From: Paenibacillus_Z sp042653205
GTDB lineage: Bacteria; Bacillota; Bacilli; Paenibacillales; Paenibacillaceae
Direction: 5' to 3'
Length of the DNA stretch: 64,000 nt
NCBI RefSeq assembly: GCF_042653205.1
Contig: NZ_JBHSHY010000017.1
Location: forward strand, 1 to 64,000
Below the pieces are notes generated by a model. It had not been told where the DNA came from, made no database searches, and was given only the letters and a program-made list of their open reading frames with translations. Positions 6,670 to 15,443 of this stretch are shown here, piece by piece. Both the position numbers and the translations under genes were made by a program. Within the stretch, counting starts at the first letter, position 1. Each line of letters opens with the position of its first letter.

Positions 6670-9600
6670 TTAGATCAGCTTCGCAGCCGAAAGCAATTCG
6701 TACAGCACTTTCGCGGCCGCTTCGCGCGTGGTCGGCTGCGCCGGGTCGAAGAAGACGCGGCCCTGCCGTTCGCTGCCTTGCATCAAGCCTGCGGCGGTCA
6801 CCGCGTCGATGCTGACTCGCGCATAAGCGCCGAACGACGCTGCGTCCGCGTACGGACGGGACGGGGCTCCGCCCGCCGGCACGACATGAAGCAGCTTCAT
6901 GGCTCTCGCGAGCATCACGGTGAGGTCTTGGCGCGACACCGGATCGTTCGGACGGAACGCGCCGCCGCTGCCCGTAATCAGCCCGGCTTCATACGCCGCG
7001 GCTACATCCCCCGCGAACCATTCCGTGCCCTGGACATCGGAGAACGGCGCCTTCGGCGCTTCCTTGTCCAAGCCGGCCGCGTTGACCAGCATCGAGGCGA
7101 GCTGCGCGCGCGTGACGGCGCTCTTCGGCGAGAACGCTGCCGCGGACGTGCCGTTCAGCAGGAACTTGTCCGCGAGCGTCTGAATCGGCTCGGCCGCCCA
7201 GGACGTCTTCACATCCACGAACGAGACATGCCGTTCGGCCGCGGCATACGTCGAGAAGCCCGGGCGCGACACCGTCACGATCGTGCGGCCGTCCGCCGTC
7301 TTCTTGAACGCCGCCGGTACCGGATTAGCATGGCCGCCGTCCGCGTACAGCGCGCCGGCATGAGCGGCGTCGATGCCCGCATCCAGCGCGAACGCCTTGC
7401 GGACCAGCTGGTCCGGAGCCGGCGCCAGCGGCGTCTCCTTGCCGTCCGCGAGCGAGTATGCCGCGAAGGAATACGGTGTGCCGAGGACGGTCGCTTCCGG
7501 ATAGTCGCCAGCGAACAGCGGCTTGCCGTCCGCGGCAGGCGCGATGTCGACCGCAAGGCCGGCCTCGCCCTTCAGCGCCGCAAGCGGAATCGCAGCCGAC
7601 GCATCGTTCCAGGCGAACGCGACGGCGCTGCCGGCCGGCGCGGACGCGAGCAGCTTCGTCTGCGCTGCGGTGAGCGTCAGGCGGGCGCCCGTGCCGCGCT
7701 CCGATTCCGTCCCGGCGGTGATGCCGAAGACGACCGGCTTGCCTTGCGTTTGGTCCAGCGCTTTCGCGGTGGCATCGTCCGTGACGGTCACGACCGTCTT
7801 CCCGCCTTCGGATGCGGCGCTGCCCGTCAAGGCGATAACCTTCTGATCCGCCGCGGCGACTGCCGCGAGCATAAGCGGCGTCAAGGCGCCGTCCGGCTCA
7901 GGAGCACCGGTCGAAGGCGCTCCGCCGCCTTGGCCCGGATCGGACGGATTGCCCGGATTCCCTGGGTTGCCCGGGTTCCCTGGATTGCCCGGGTTGCCCG
8001 GGTTCCCTGGATTCCCTGGATTGCCCGGGTTATCCGGGTTGCCTGGATTGTCCGGGTTGCCCGGGTTGTCCGCCCCGTCGTCTCCCGCTTCTTCCTGCAC
8101 GTACACCATCGAACCGATCTTTTGGACCGCGTCCGGTTCGTTTTGTTCGTTAATATGGGCGACCAACATCGAGATCAAGTATTGGCCTTCAGGCAGCTGC
8201 TTCACGACGTCGTAGCCGTATTCGTCGACTTCTCCTTCCATGTGGTAGCTGCCGTCGAGCTTCTCGAACTTGATCGGACCTTCCCCGAACGGCACCCGCT
8301 TCAGCCCGGCTTCGTCGAGGCTGTTCGTGAAGGCCAGCGTGCCCATGTAGTCTTCATCGAGGTTCAAGACATCGACCTCGGCATAGTTCATGGAACCGTC
8401 GAGCAAGGCCGCCGTCGCGTCGATCGGCGCGCCCGGTACGATCCGCTGGCTCGACAGTGCGAAATCCGCCAGCGCGAAATCGTTGTCCCCGGCGTCGTCG
8501 CCGACGTGAACGACGAACGGCAGGTGCAGCGTCGGCAGTCCTTTGGCCGTCAGCCGAACTTCGCCTTCGTATACGCCGTGGGCCGCGCCTTCCTTGGCCG
8601 TCGCCGATAACGTGAAGGATGCGCTAGCCCCGGCCTCCGCCGTCACGGTATCGCCTTCGCCGAGTCCGCCAAGCGACATGGCGAGATCGCTGACGTCCGG
8701 CGTCGGCACCGGATCGTTCGGATCCGACGTGACGCTCGGATGCAGAACGACAGAGGCCGCGTACGTCACCGGCGCGTCCGACAGGTTCTTGACGCGAAGC
8801 GGCTTGACGACCGGCTCGGCCGCCGATTCGATCGCGCCGAAGCTGACGCTGCTCGCCTCGCTTTCGATGATCTTCTCGTTCAACTTCTCGTCGTAGACCT
8901 TGATCGGGTCCATCGCTTCGACGATTGCCGGCGTCAGGACGGCGTTCGCCATGTTCGCGCGGCCGGCGCCTTGGGAATAGACGTCGTACTGCGTCCCGTC
9001 GAGGTCATGCAGCGTATCCGCCGTGTTGGCGAGCGCCGCACGCACGTCGCGCGGTGTCCAATCGGGATGCTCCTGCTTCATGAGCAGCGCGAGGCCCGCG
9101 ATGTGCGGGGACGCCATGCTCGTGCCGCTGAGCCGGTAATAGGCGGTGTCGTAATCCGGCTGCGGGTCGCTGCCGTAATCGATCTCGCCGTAAGCCGGCA
9201 CGGTCGAGCGAATATTCACGCCCGGCGCGGTGATGTCCGGCTTGATGCCGTAGTTGCCGTCCGAATTCGGGCCGCGGGAGCTAAACTCCGCAATCGTGTC
9301 GCCCGGCACGACGGTTTCCGGGAAGTCCGCTCCGAACGTGATCTGCAGCGGAGCGCCCGCGTTGGCTGGATCGAGTATCCGTCTGGCCAGCGCGCGGCCT
9401 TCGGTACCGGACATGTCGAAAGCAGGGATGTAATCGCCGTTCTCGCCGAGGAAGGCGGAGGAGCCGATTTTACCGTCCCGGTCCTCGACATGCTCGGACA
9501 GGTCGGCCGTCTCCGGGGCGTCCGTCAGCGCGTTGCCGTTAAAGATGATAATGGCTTTCGCCCCGTGCTTCCTGGCGATGTTGATCTTATCCACGAACGC

Positions 9601-11046
9601 CAGCGTGCCCCGCGAGACGAGCACGACCTTGCCCTCGGCGTCCGTCTGGTAATCCTGATCCGCCCCGAGGCCGGCATACACGGCGTCCAGCGGCTCCGTG
9701 CCCAGCTCGGCGGCAAAGTCGCTGCGGCCGTTCTGCCACGCCATGACGTCGATCGAATAGGCCGGATGCTCCGCCGTCAGCGAGTCGGTGAAGCTGCCGC
9801 TGAAATGGCTGCTCTCGCTCGTCGCTGCGGCGACGGAGATCGCCAGCTGCGCGCTTGCCGGCGAGCCCATGGAGTAATAGTACGGTCCCGTATCGGCGGC
9901 ATTGCCGTTCGCCACGACGGCGGTCACGCCGGCCAGGACGGCGTTATTGACGGCGATGGAGTCCGGCGAAGCCGGGCTCTTCTCGCCATCCGTCCCCAGG
10001 GACAGATTAATGACGTCCATATGGTCCTTGACCGCATGTTCGATGCCGTCGATGACCTGCGCGGAGGAGCCGGTGACTTTGATCTCGAACGTCCGCGGGT
10101 CCATCTTGGCGCCGAGCACCTTGTACACGTACAGGTCCGCCTCGTATGCGATGCCTTTCTGTACGATCTCGGAGTTCGGGTTGGCCGCGCGGCCGGCGAT
10201 CGTGCCGGAGACGTGCGTGCCGTGCTCGGAGCCCGCAAAGCCGAAGCTGATGTCCGGCACGTCTTCGTACGGATCATAATCCTTGTTGATGGAGTCGTAG
10301 CCGCCTTTGTACGCGTCCTTCAGGTCCGGATGGTCATAATCGATGCCCGTGTCGATGACGCCGACCTTCAGCCCTTTGCCCGTCAGCCCTTTCGCCCAGG
10401 CGGTGTCCGCGCCGATCTGGCGGATAGGATCGATGTCGAAACTCGGATCCGCCGCGGTTCCTTCCGCGGAGGCGGACGGCGGCAGCGGGATCGCGTGATA
10501 CGTCAGGTTCTTGCTGATGGACTTCACGCCGCCCATGGCGGCCAGCTGCGGAATCCGATCCGCGGGGACGGTCACTTCCATGCCGTTCAGTACCGTGTCG
10601 TACTTGTAATTCACGTGCAGGTCGATGCCCTTGCGTGCCGCGGCGGACACGAAGGTCGACTGCTCCGCGTTCACGGTGCGCTCGGCCGATTCGGCCGAGA
10701 AGGAGGCGCGTGCCAGCTCGGAGGCGTGCCGGGCGGCGGCAACGGGCGGCTCACTCAGCTGCACGATGACGTTGATGTCCTCCTTCGAGGACGTATCGAT
10801 GCCCGGATCGACGACGACGGGCTCCTCGACGGAGCCGGCCGCCGCGCGGGCGCCGCTGGCGGACGCCAGCGCGAGCAGCTGTGCCGAGTCCGGCTTGCCG
10901 GGCGTTGCGGCCGGCTGACCGGCAGGCTTAGGTTCGCCGGCGGCGGTGCCCGCCGCCTCGCCGATGCCGCCGAGCGGCGCCGTCAGCAGCATGGAGGCCG
11001 CGAGAACGGCGGCCGTGCGTTGCAGGATAAGAGTGGATTTAGCCAA
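6670..11046 (-). CDS. S-layer-anchored subtilisin-family (S8) serine protease with PA and SLH domains
   Basis: This is a 1458-aa exported protease (TTG start, AGAGG site 8 nt upstream). A signal peptide (about 1-33) is followed by an I9-like propeptide (about 90-185). The S8 domain has an intact triad: Asp232 in VIDTGID, His275 in HGTHVSG and Ser643 in GTSMASPH. A PA domain is inserted before the Ser (VVLVSRGTLAFVDK region), as in Vpr/C5a-peptidase relatives. Fn3-like domains follow, then a Pro-Gly-Asn linker (about 990-1040), a further beta domain, and three SLH repeats (about 1277-1458). SLH repeats bind pyruvylated secondary cell wall polymer, so the enzyme should sit on the cell surface. 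It is the second gene of an operon with the pseudo-subtilisin, 33 bp downstream of it. Confidence 0.93.
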   Translation of the reverse strand: MAKSTLILQRTAAVLAASMLLTAPLGGIGEAAGTAAGEPKPAGQPAATPGKPDSAQLLALASASGARAAAGSVEEPVVVDPGIDTSSKEDINVIVQLSEPPVAAARHASELARASFSAESAERTVNAEQSTFVSAAARKGIDLHVNYKYDTVLNGMEVTVPADRIPQLAAMGGVKSISKNLTYHAIPLPPSASAEGTAADPSFDIDPIRQIGADTAWAKGLTGKGLKVGVIDTGIDYDHPDLKDAYKGGYDSINKDYDPYEDVPDISFGFAGSEHGTHVSGTIAGRAANPNSEIVQKGIAYEADLYVYKVLGAKMDPRTFEIKVTGSSAQVIDGIEHAVKDHMDVINLSLGTDGEKSPASPDSIAVNNAVLAGVTAVVANGNAADTGPYYYSMGSPASAQLAISVAAATSESSHFSGSFTDSLTAEHPAYSIDVMAWQNGRSDFAAELGTEPLDAVYAGLGADQDYQTDAEGKVVLVSRGTLAFVDKINIARKHGAKAIIIFNGNALTDAPETADLSEHVEDRDGKIGSSAFLGENGDYIPAFDMSGTEGRALARRILDPANAGAPLQITFGADFPETVVPGDTIAEFSSRGPNSDGNYGIKPDITAPGVNIRSTVPAYGEIDYGSDPQPDYDTAYYRLSGTSMASPHIAGLALLMKQEHPDWTPRDVRAALANTADTLHDLDGTQYDVYSQGAGRANMANAVLTPAIVEAMDPIKVYDEKLNEKIIESEASSVSFGAIESAAEPVVKPLRVKNLSDAPVTYAASVVLHPSVTSDPNDPVPTPDVSDLAMSLGGLGEGDTVTAEAGASASFTLSATAKEGAAHGVYEGEVRLTAKGLPTLHLPFVVHVGDDAGDNDFALADFALSSQRIVPGAPIDATAALLDGSMNYAEVDVLNLDEDYMGTLAFTNSLDEAGLKRVPFGEGPIKFEKLDGSYHMEGEVDEYGYDVVKQLPEGQYLISMLVAHINEQNEPDAVQKIGSMVYVQEEAGDDGADNPGNPDNPGNPDNPGNPGNPGNPGNPGNPGNPGNPGNPGNPSDPGQGGGAPSTGAPEPDGALTPLMLAAVAAADQKVIALTGSAASEGGKTVVTVTDDATAKALDQTQGKPVVFGITAGTESERGTGARLTLTAAQTKLLASAPAGSAVAFAWNDASAAIPLAALKGEAGLAVDIAPAADGKPLFAGDYPEATVLGTPYSFAAYSLADGKETPLAPAPDQLVRKAFALDAGIDAAHAGALYADGGHANPVPAAFKKTADGRTIVTVSRPGFSTYAAAERHVSFVDVKTSWAAEPIQTLADKFLLNGTSAAAFSPKSAVTRAQLASMLVNAAGLDKEAPKAPFSDVQGTEWFAGDVAAAYEAGLITGSGGAFRPNDPVSRQDLTVMLARAMKLLHVVPAGGAPSRPYADAASFGAYARVSIDAVTAAGLMQGSERQGRVFFDPAQPTTREAAAKVLYELLSAAKLI
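7943..8070 (-). repeat. 9-bp codon repeat coding a Pro-Gly-Asn linker
   Basis: A 9-nt unit coding Asn-Pro-Gly repeats about 14 times with third-position variation, within the SLH protease. It encodes a flexible spacer between the catalytic half and the wall-anchoring half. Such arrays change length by slippage without breaking frame. Confidence 0.85.
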
Positions 11047-11079
11047 GTGCGATTCCTCTTTTCGTAAAATGGTCGGCTT

Positions 11080-14000
11080 CTATTCGGCAGCAATTGCCAC
11101 GGCATCGAGCGAAACGATCGTTCCGTCCGACTGCGGGTTCTTCTCGCCCAGGTTGACGAGCTTCAGCGTATGCTTGCCCGGAGACAGCGTCTCCGTCTCG
11201 AAGATGACGGCGCGGTAGCGGTCTGCGGCTTCGTACAGGTCGATCGCGTCCGGCGTGACCAGCTTGCCGTCGATATACACGTTCGCTTTGCCCCGGTCCT
11301 GGCCGACGTTCGCGTAGACCGTCGCCTTCGTGCCTTCGAAGGCCACCGTCGCGCTGTTTCCCGCTTGCGACGAATAAGCGGCTTCGCCGCCGAAATACTT
11401 CGCGCCATAGGTCATCGTCCATTTTCCCGTGTAGGCGATATCGTAGTCGATCTCCTGCAGCAGGCGCTTCACGTCGAAGGCGTCGACGTTAATGAACGTC
11501 GGGTCGGATTTCTTGGCCTTCGGATCGTGCTTGCCGGTCCAGGCGATCTTAATCGCGTGCCGTCCGTTCGGCAGCTGCTTCTCGAACACGGTCTGCTTGT
11601 CGAGCGGCTTCGCGGCGTAGAGGGAAGGCGATGCCGCCAGCTTGCCGTCCACGTACACGTCGGCGATGCCCTGCTTCGGATTCTTCGAGCCGATCCAGGC
11701 GAAATAGCTGCCGTCGAACGCGAATTCCACGCTGCCCGCGGCGTCGATCTGCTTCATGCTGCCGCCCGTGTAAGCCCCGCCTGTCAACTGCGTCCAATCG
11801 CCGGTGAACGCGAGCGACTTGCTCGTATCCTCGTAACCGCCGATGCCGTTATCCGTCGCGAGCGTCAGCGTATACGCGCCTTTGCCATTAAGGGCATAGA
11901 CGTCGACGTAATACGTTCCGGTCCGCGTCGCTTTATAGGTGATCGACTCCTTGGACGTTTTCTTGTTCTCCGAATACGCCAGCAGATTCGCGTTCGAATC
12001 GACGGTCGCCGCCTCCGGCGCGTAGAGATAGAGGTCAAAATCGGTACCCGCGTCGCCCGTCAGCGCAAGGTTCACGTCCTCGCCCGCATGGAGCTCCACC
12101 GCGTACACGTCGTTCCGGTCGGCTTGGTCATCGAGCCGGTTGGACACGCTGCCGCCCGGGAACGGCGTGCCCGGCACGTCGTCGTCGGACAGCGCTTGAT
12201 ACGCGTCGATCAGCCGTCCGCTCGCCGTCTTGCCCGTCAGCGAGCTGAGGCGCGTGCCGCTGTTGACGACCCGCTGCTTCGCCGCGAGCGCGCTCAGCGA
12301 TTCGTCCTGGCTCAGCACGAGCGCCGCCGCGCCTGCCGCTTGCGCCGCCGCCATGTCCGTGCCCCGCGTGTAGGTGTAGCTGCTGCCTTGGAAGTCCTTC
12401 ACGACGTTCATCAAGTTGATCTTGGCGATCGCGGGATCCCGGGAAATGATCCAGTTGTAGCTGTCCTTGTCTTCGTCCAGCGGGTATTCCTTGTAGGCGT
12501 AAATCGTATCCGGCAAGCCGACCGCTTTACTGTAGAAATACTGGTTCACGAACGCCAAATGCAGCACGTCCTTGACGAACGGCGTGTCGATAATGCTCGA
12601 CTCCTCTTCGCCGCTTTCTTCCGTCGGGCCGTTCAGCACGTTGGAGCCCGTCAGCATCAGATGGCCGCCGCCTTGGATGAATGCGGTCAAGCTGCTGCGG
12701 TCGTTCTCGGTCAGATTGGAGACGTAGTACCGATCGGCCATGCCCGTGAACCAGATGACCGCGTCATAGCCCTTCATCTGCTCCGCCGAAGGGCCGTCCC
12801 CGCCGTCCGGCGCCGACTGCACGATATCCACTTGCCCGGCGTAATCCTCCAGCAAGTCCTTGTATTTCGCCAGCTTGCTGGAGCTCGGAATCTCCGTGTA
12901 ATTGGACAAATCGTCCTGCACGAGCAGGATCTTCTTGCCGGAGTCGTACTTGGACGCGCCGAGGTAATCCATGGCTGCGTCGAACGCGTCCTGGCGGTAA
13001 TCGTAATCCGCATCCTCGTCGTCCAGGATGTTCTCGAAGGCGATGCCGTTGAAGATCACCTTGGAGCCGTTCGCGGGGTCCGCGATCTCCGCGGCGAGGC
13101 CCGGATTCGACACCGGCATGGTCGTCGCGACCGCTTCGCCCGGCGCGGCAACGTCGACGGATTTGTAGCCGATATTGGCGTCGGCCGTGAGGCGTCCTTC
13201 GTTGTCGATGCCGGTGACCGACAGGATGTTCGGGCTGTCGAAGGACGCCGGATAGGACGGGATGCCGTCCGTACTGATGCCATAATCGCCGGAGCCGGCG
13301 ACGAAGAGCATCGACGAGCCGTCGATGGCGTCCTTCAGCGCTTGGCTGTAGACGTACGATTCCGCGTTCAGGTAGGCGATCTGCGCGCCGTTCGCCTCCG
13401 CGTAGGCGATCGCCTTGATCAGATCCGATACGTAGCCGCCCACCTTGCTGACGTATTTCACGGGCATGATCGTCACGTCCGGCGCGACGCCCGCCACGCC
13501 GATGCCGTTATTCGCGGCGGCCGAGATGAGGCCGGCCACGGCCGTGCCGTGGATGTCCCCGTCGATCTCGCTGTACGTCACATTGCTGCCGTCTACGAAG
13601 TTCCAGCCGTGGACGTCGTCGACGAACCCGTTGCCGTCGTCGTCCTTCCCGTTGCCGGCCCGCTCCTTCGGATTAGTCCAGATGCTGCCCGCCAAGTCCG
13701 GATGGTCAGCCTGCACGCCGGTATCGATGACGGCGACCGTGACGCGCGGGCTTCCCTTCGTCACGGTCCACGCTTCCGGTGCCTTGACGTCGAGTCCGAC
13801 CAATCCGGGATGTCCTTCCAGCGCCGGGTCGTTGTAGTTGAACGGCGGGGTTTGCCCCGTGTTGCGGAGCGCCCACTGCTGCGGGAAGTACGTATCGTCG
13901 GGCGATTCGACTTCCGCCTCCTTAACCGACTTGGCCGACTTCGCTGCGTTCCCTTCTTTCGCGACCTTGGAAGCAGCCGCTTCCTTCGCCGCCGCGTCGT

Positions 14001-14460
14001 CCGTACGCAAACGCGAAGTGCCGATTCGAAGATCGGGCTCGGCGTACAGGACGTTCGGGTCCTTGTTCAGCGCGGCGAGCACTTGCTCCGCGTCCGCCGG
14101 GTTCGCGAGCTGAACGAGCGAAGCGCCAAGCCCCGGAAGCGAGACGCTGCTCTTCGTCTTGGCGGACGGCAGAATCGACGCCGAAGCCGCGCGGAAGCCG
14201 GGCTTGTACTTCACGATGATCCGGCCGCCGGATTCGGCCAGGCCGGCTTTGCCCGGCAGGACGGGCTTAGCGCCGTCCTTCGGTTTGCCGGTTTGCGGCG
14301 CAGCCTGCACGACGCGTTCCTTGGGGGCCGTTTCGGCGGTCCAGTCGCTCTTCCTTGCGTCCGTCCCTGCCGCGTGCACAAGCGCGGGCCCAGCCGAACC
14401 GACCAGCAGCGAGGAAAAGGCTGCGATCGCGATCGACTTCTTTACCAGTTCTTTTTTCAA
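11080..14460 (-). CDS. Exported subtilisin-like protein with degenerate active site (S8 pseudopeptidase)
   Basis: This is a 1126-aa exported protein. The TTG at 14460 is chosen because GGAGGG lies 7 nt upstream and a classic signal peptide (KKELVKKSIAIAAFSSLLVG) follows. An I9-like propeptide segment spans about 75-150. The S8 domain keeps Asp246 (VIDTGVQADHPDL) and His304 (IHGTAVAG). The nucleophile position reads GTDMAAAQAAG, with Asp702 instead of Ser, and the oxyanion Asn is also Asp (AGSGDYG, Asp392). Between His and the Ser position lies an extra segment (about 455-690) with a Rossmann/amidotransferase-like look (YDAVIWFTG, GGGHLMLTG). A PPC-like domain (about 783-866) and two similar galactose-binding-like domains (about 883-1000, 1007-1123) follow. 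Proteolysis is therefore unlikely; a binding or chaperone role is inference. Confidence 0.85.
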   Translation of the reverse strand: MKKELVKKSIAIAAFSSLLVGSAGPALVHAAGTDARKSDWTAETAPKERVVQAAPQTGKPKDGAKPVLPGKAGLAESGGRIIVKYKPGFRAASASILPSAKTKSSVSLPGLGASLVQLANPADAEQVLAALNKDPNVLYAEPDLRIGTSRLRTDDAAAKEAAASKVAKEGNAAKSAKSVKEAEVESPDDTYFPQQWALRNTGQTPPFNYNDPALEGHPGLVGLDVKAPEAWTVTKGSPRVTVAVIDTGVQADHPDLAGSIWTNPKERAGNGKDDDGNGFVDDVHGWNFVDGSNVTYSEIDGDIHGTAVAGLISAAANNGIGVAGVAPDVTIMPVKYVSKVGGYVSDLIKAIAYAEANGAQIAYLNAESYVYSQALKDAIDGSSMLFVAGSGDYGISTDGIPSYPASFDSPNILSVTGIDNEGRLTADANIGYKSVDVAAPGEAVATTMPVSNPGLAAEIADPANGSKVIFNGIAFENILDDEDADYDYRQDAFDAAMDYLGASKYDSGKKILLVQDDLSNYTEIPSSSKLAKYKDLLEDYAGQVDIVQSAPDGGDGPSAEQMKGYDAVIWFTGMADRYYVSNLTENDRSSLTAFIQGGGHLMLTGSNVLNGPTEESGEEESSIIDTPFVKDVLHLAFVNQYFYSKAVGLPDTIYAYKEYPLDEDKDSYNWIISRDPAIAKINLMNVVKDFQGSSYTYTRGTDMAAAQAAGAAALVLSQDESLSALAAKQRVVNSGTRLSSLTGKTASGRLIDAYQALSDDDVPGTPFPGGSVSNRLDDQADRNDVYAVELHAGEDVNLALTGDAGTDFDLYLYAPEAATVDSNANLLAYSENKKTSKESITYKATRTGTYYVDVYALNGKGAYTLTLATDNGIGGYEDTSKSLAFTGDWTQLTGGAYTGGSMKQIDAAGSVEFAFDGSYFAWIGSKNPKQGIADVYVDGKLAASPSLYAAKPLDKQTVFEKQLPNGRHAIKIAWTGKHDPKAKKSDPTFINVDAFDVKRLLQEIDYDIAYTGKWTMTYGAKYFGGEAAYSSQAGNSATVAFEGTKATVYANVGQDRGKANVYIDGKLVTPDAIDLYEAADRYRAVIFETETLSPGKHTLKLVNLGEKNPQSDGTIVSLDAVAIAAE

Positions 14461-14577
14461 GTTGTCACCCTCCAGATAAGCAGAAATTAGACCTATGTAG
14501 ACATGAGCGGAGCGGTTTTCCGGCTGTGGTCCACCTGCCTCTCGCGGCAAATCTAGCATAACGTAAAATTCGAGAGA

Positions 14578-14606
14578 ATTGTAACATAGTACAAATTCAC
14601 TGACAA
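14578..14606 (-). promoter_or_regulatory. Sigma-A promoter of the subtilisin operon
   Basis: On the minus strand, TTGTCA (14601-14606) and TACAAT (14578-14583) are separated by exactly 17 bp, about 120 bp upstream of the TTG start. This is one of the best promoter matches in the window and lies at the edge of an AT-rich tract. Confidence 0.75.
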
Positions 14607-15021
14607 TGAATATTTACTACTTATTGTTAAAATGCTTACATAGTGATAAGATTAAAGTACTATTGCAATTTGAAATATTTCATATACATGTAACATACAC
14701 ATGTAAATAGTACGATGAATTTTGCCGATCATTTTCTCTCTTAATTTTCAAAACCTTTATAATTTTAAACATTGTCCTAGTAAAGCGTTAAATTATTAAA
14801 GGATTTTCCTCATAATAATGACGTATTATGTAAGATTGTAATAGAGTAAAATCGCGTCCTGACGAAGTTCCGTTCCTTCCTCTTGTATAAATCATCCGAA
14901 TCCATAGAGAGACTCCCTGTCCGAGTTTCATATAATACTATACAAATAGTGCAAATAAATCCCGTGCTTATCCCTGCCCGTCCGAGTCTCTCCTTCACCG
15001 GCGGGGTCTGCCGAAGAACGC
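14607..15021. other. AT-rich intergenic island upstream of the subtilisin operon
   Basis: About 400 bp are markedly richer in A+T than the rest of the window. The island includes runs around 14610-14720 and a repeated ACATGTAA (TACATGTAACATACACATGT, 14693-14712). A 31-codon frame (14810-14905, minus) starts ATGGATTCGGATG after AGGGAG at a normal distance, but its product has no recognisable features. No longer gene is credible. The island may be a regulator-binding or curved upstream region, or a remnant of transferred DNA. Confidence 0.6.
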
Positions 15022-15069
15022 AAAAAAGGCCCAAGCCGAGGCGTGGGCCTTCCGCCCGAGATCGGGCGG
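15022..15069 (-). terminator. Tandem terminator hairpins after the small coiled-coil gene
   Basis: The stem AAGGCCCA/TGGGCCTT (15026-15033 with 15044-15051) is followed on the minus strand by a T6 tract. A second perfect stem, CCGCCC/GGGCGG, abuts it at 15052-15068. Together they end transcription of the gene at 15156-15320. Confidence 0.85.
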
Positions 15070-15155
15070 CTTGACTATGCTATGATCAGGCGACGATGCG
15101 TTGCTTCTCTTCCAGTCGGGCGCATCCCGTAAACGTTTGCAAAGGCAATGCGCGG

Positions 15156-15320
15156 TCAGTCGGAATAGGCGATGACCTGCACCAGTTCGTTGAGCGTATC
15201 CAGGCTTCTTCTGGAATCGTCCACGTGGTCGGCCAAGGAATCCAGCCGTTTGCTGATCATGCTCAGCTCGGATTTGATTTCTTTCAGCACGGAAATCAAG
15301 CGTTCCTCGAAGTCGGTCAT
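15156..15320 (-). CDS. Small coiled-coil protein, 54 aa, unknown function
   Basis: The product is MTDFEERLISVLKEIKSELS followed by further heptad-like sequence (ISKRLDSLADHVDDSRRSLD), so almost all of it is predicted alpha-helix or coiled coil. It has no membrane segment or cysteines. The start at 15320 is preferred over the frame's earlier ATGs because AGAGGGG lies 6 nt upstream. It has its own terminator and lies about 120 bp downstream of a sugar isomerase gene. I do not recognise the family. Confidence 0.7.
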   Translation of the reverse strand: MTDFEERLISVLKEIKSELSMISKRLDSLADHVDDSRRSLDTLNELVQVIAYSD

Positions 15321-15443
15321 GGTCATCCCCTCTTTCAGGCGGTTATACAGAAGTATATGACCGGCGGCGCGAGAGTTGCCCATAAATTCAATCGGCGCGG
15401 ACTGCCGTCCGCGCCTCGCGTTCAATCGATTCGGAAACCGGGA

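Noticed and set aside
7949..8215. Collagen-like plus-strand frame (PGLPGFPG repeats)
   Set aside because: It is the antisense image of the Asn-Pro-Gly linker codons of the SLH protease; no ribosome site or independent context.
11080..14460. Frameshift or decay as explanation of the Asp702 substitution
   Set aside because: The frame is continuous on both sides, flanking motif residues are conserved in character, and a single codon (GAC for a Ser codon) differs; the oxyanion position is changed as well, which suggests a stable pseudo-enzyme.
8740..14490. Long plus-strand frames (775 and 1106 codons) opposite the two subtilisin genes
   Set aside because: Their translations are Arg/Val/Asp-rich shadows of real S8 proteins with signal peptides and recognisable domains on the minus strand.
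14883..15074. 63-codon plus-strand frame in the AT-rich island
   Set aside because: It runs through the terminator hairpins at 15022-15069 and has no ribosome site.
15128..15141. cre-like CGTAAACGTTTGCA
   Set aside because: A good sequence match, but it lies downstream of the small coiled-coil gene's stop codon and not in any promoter, so catabolite control from here is doubtful.
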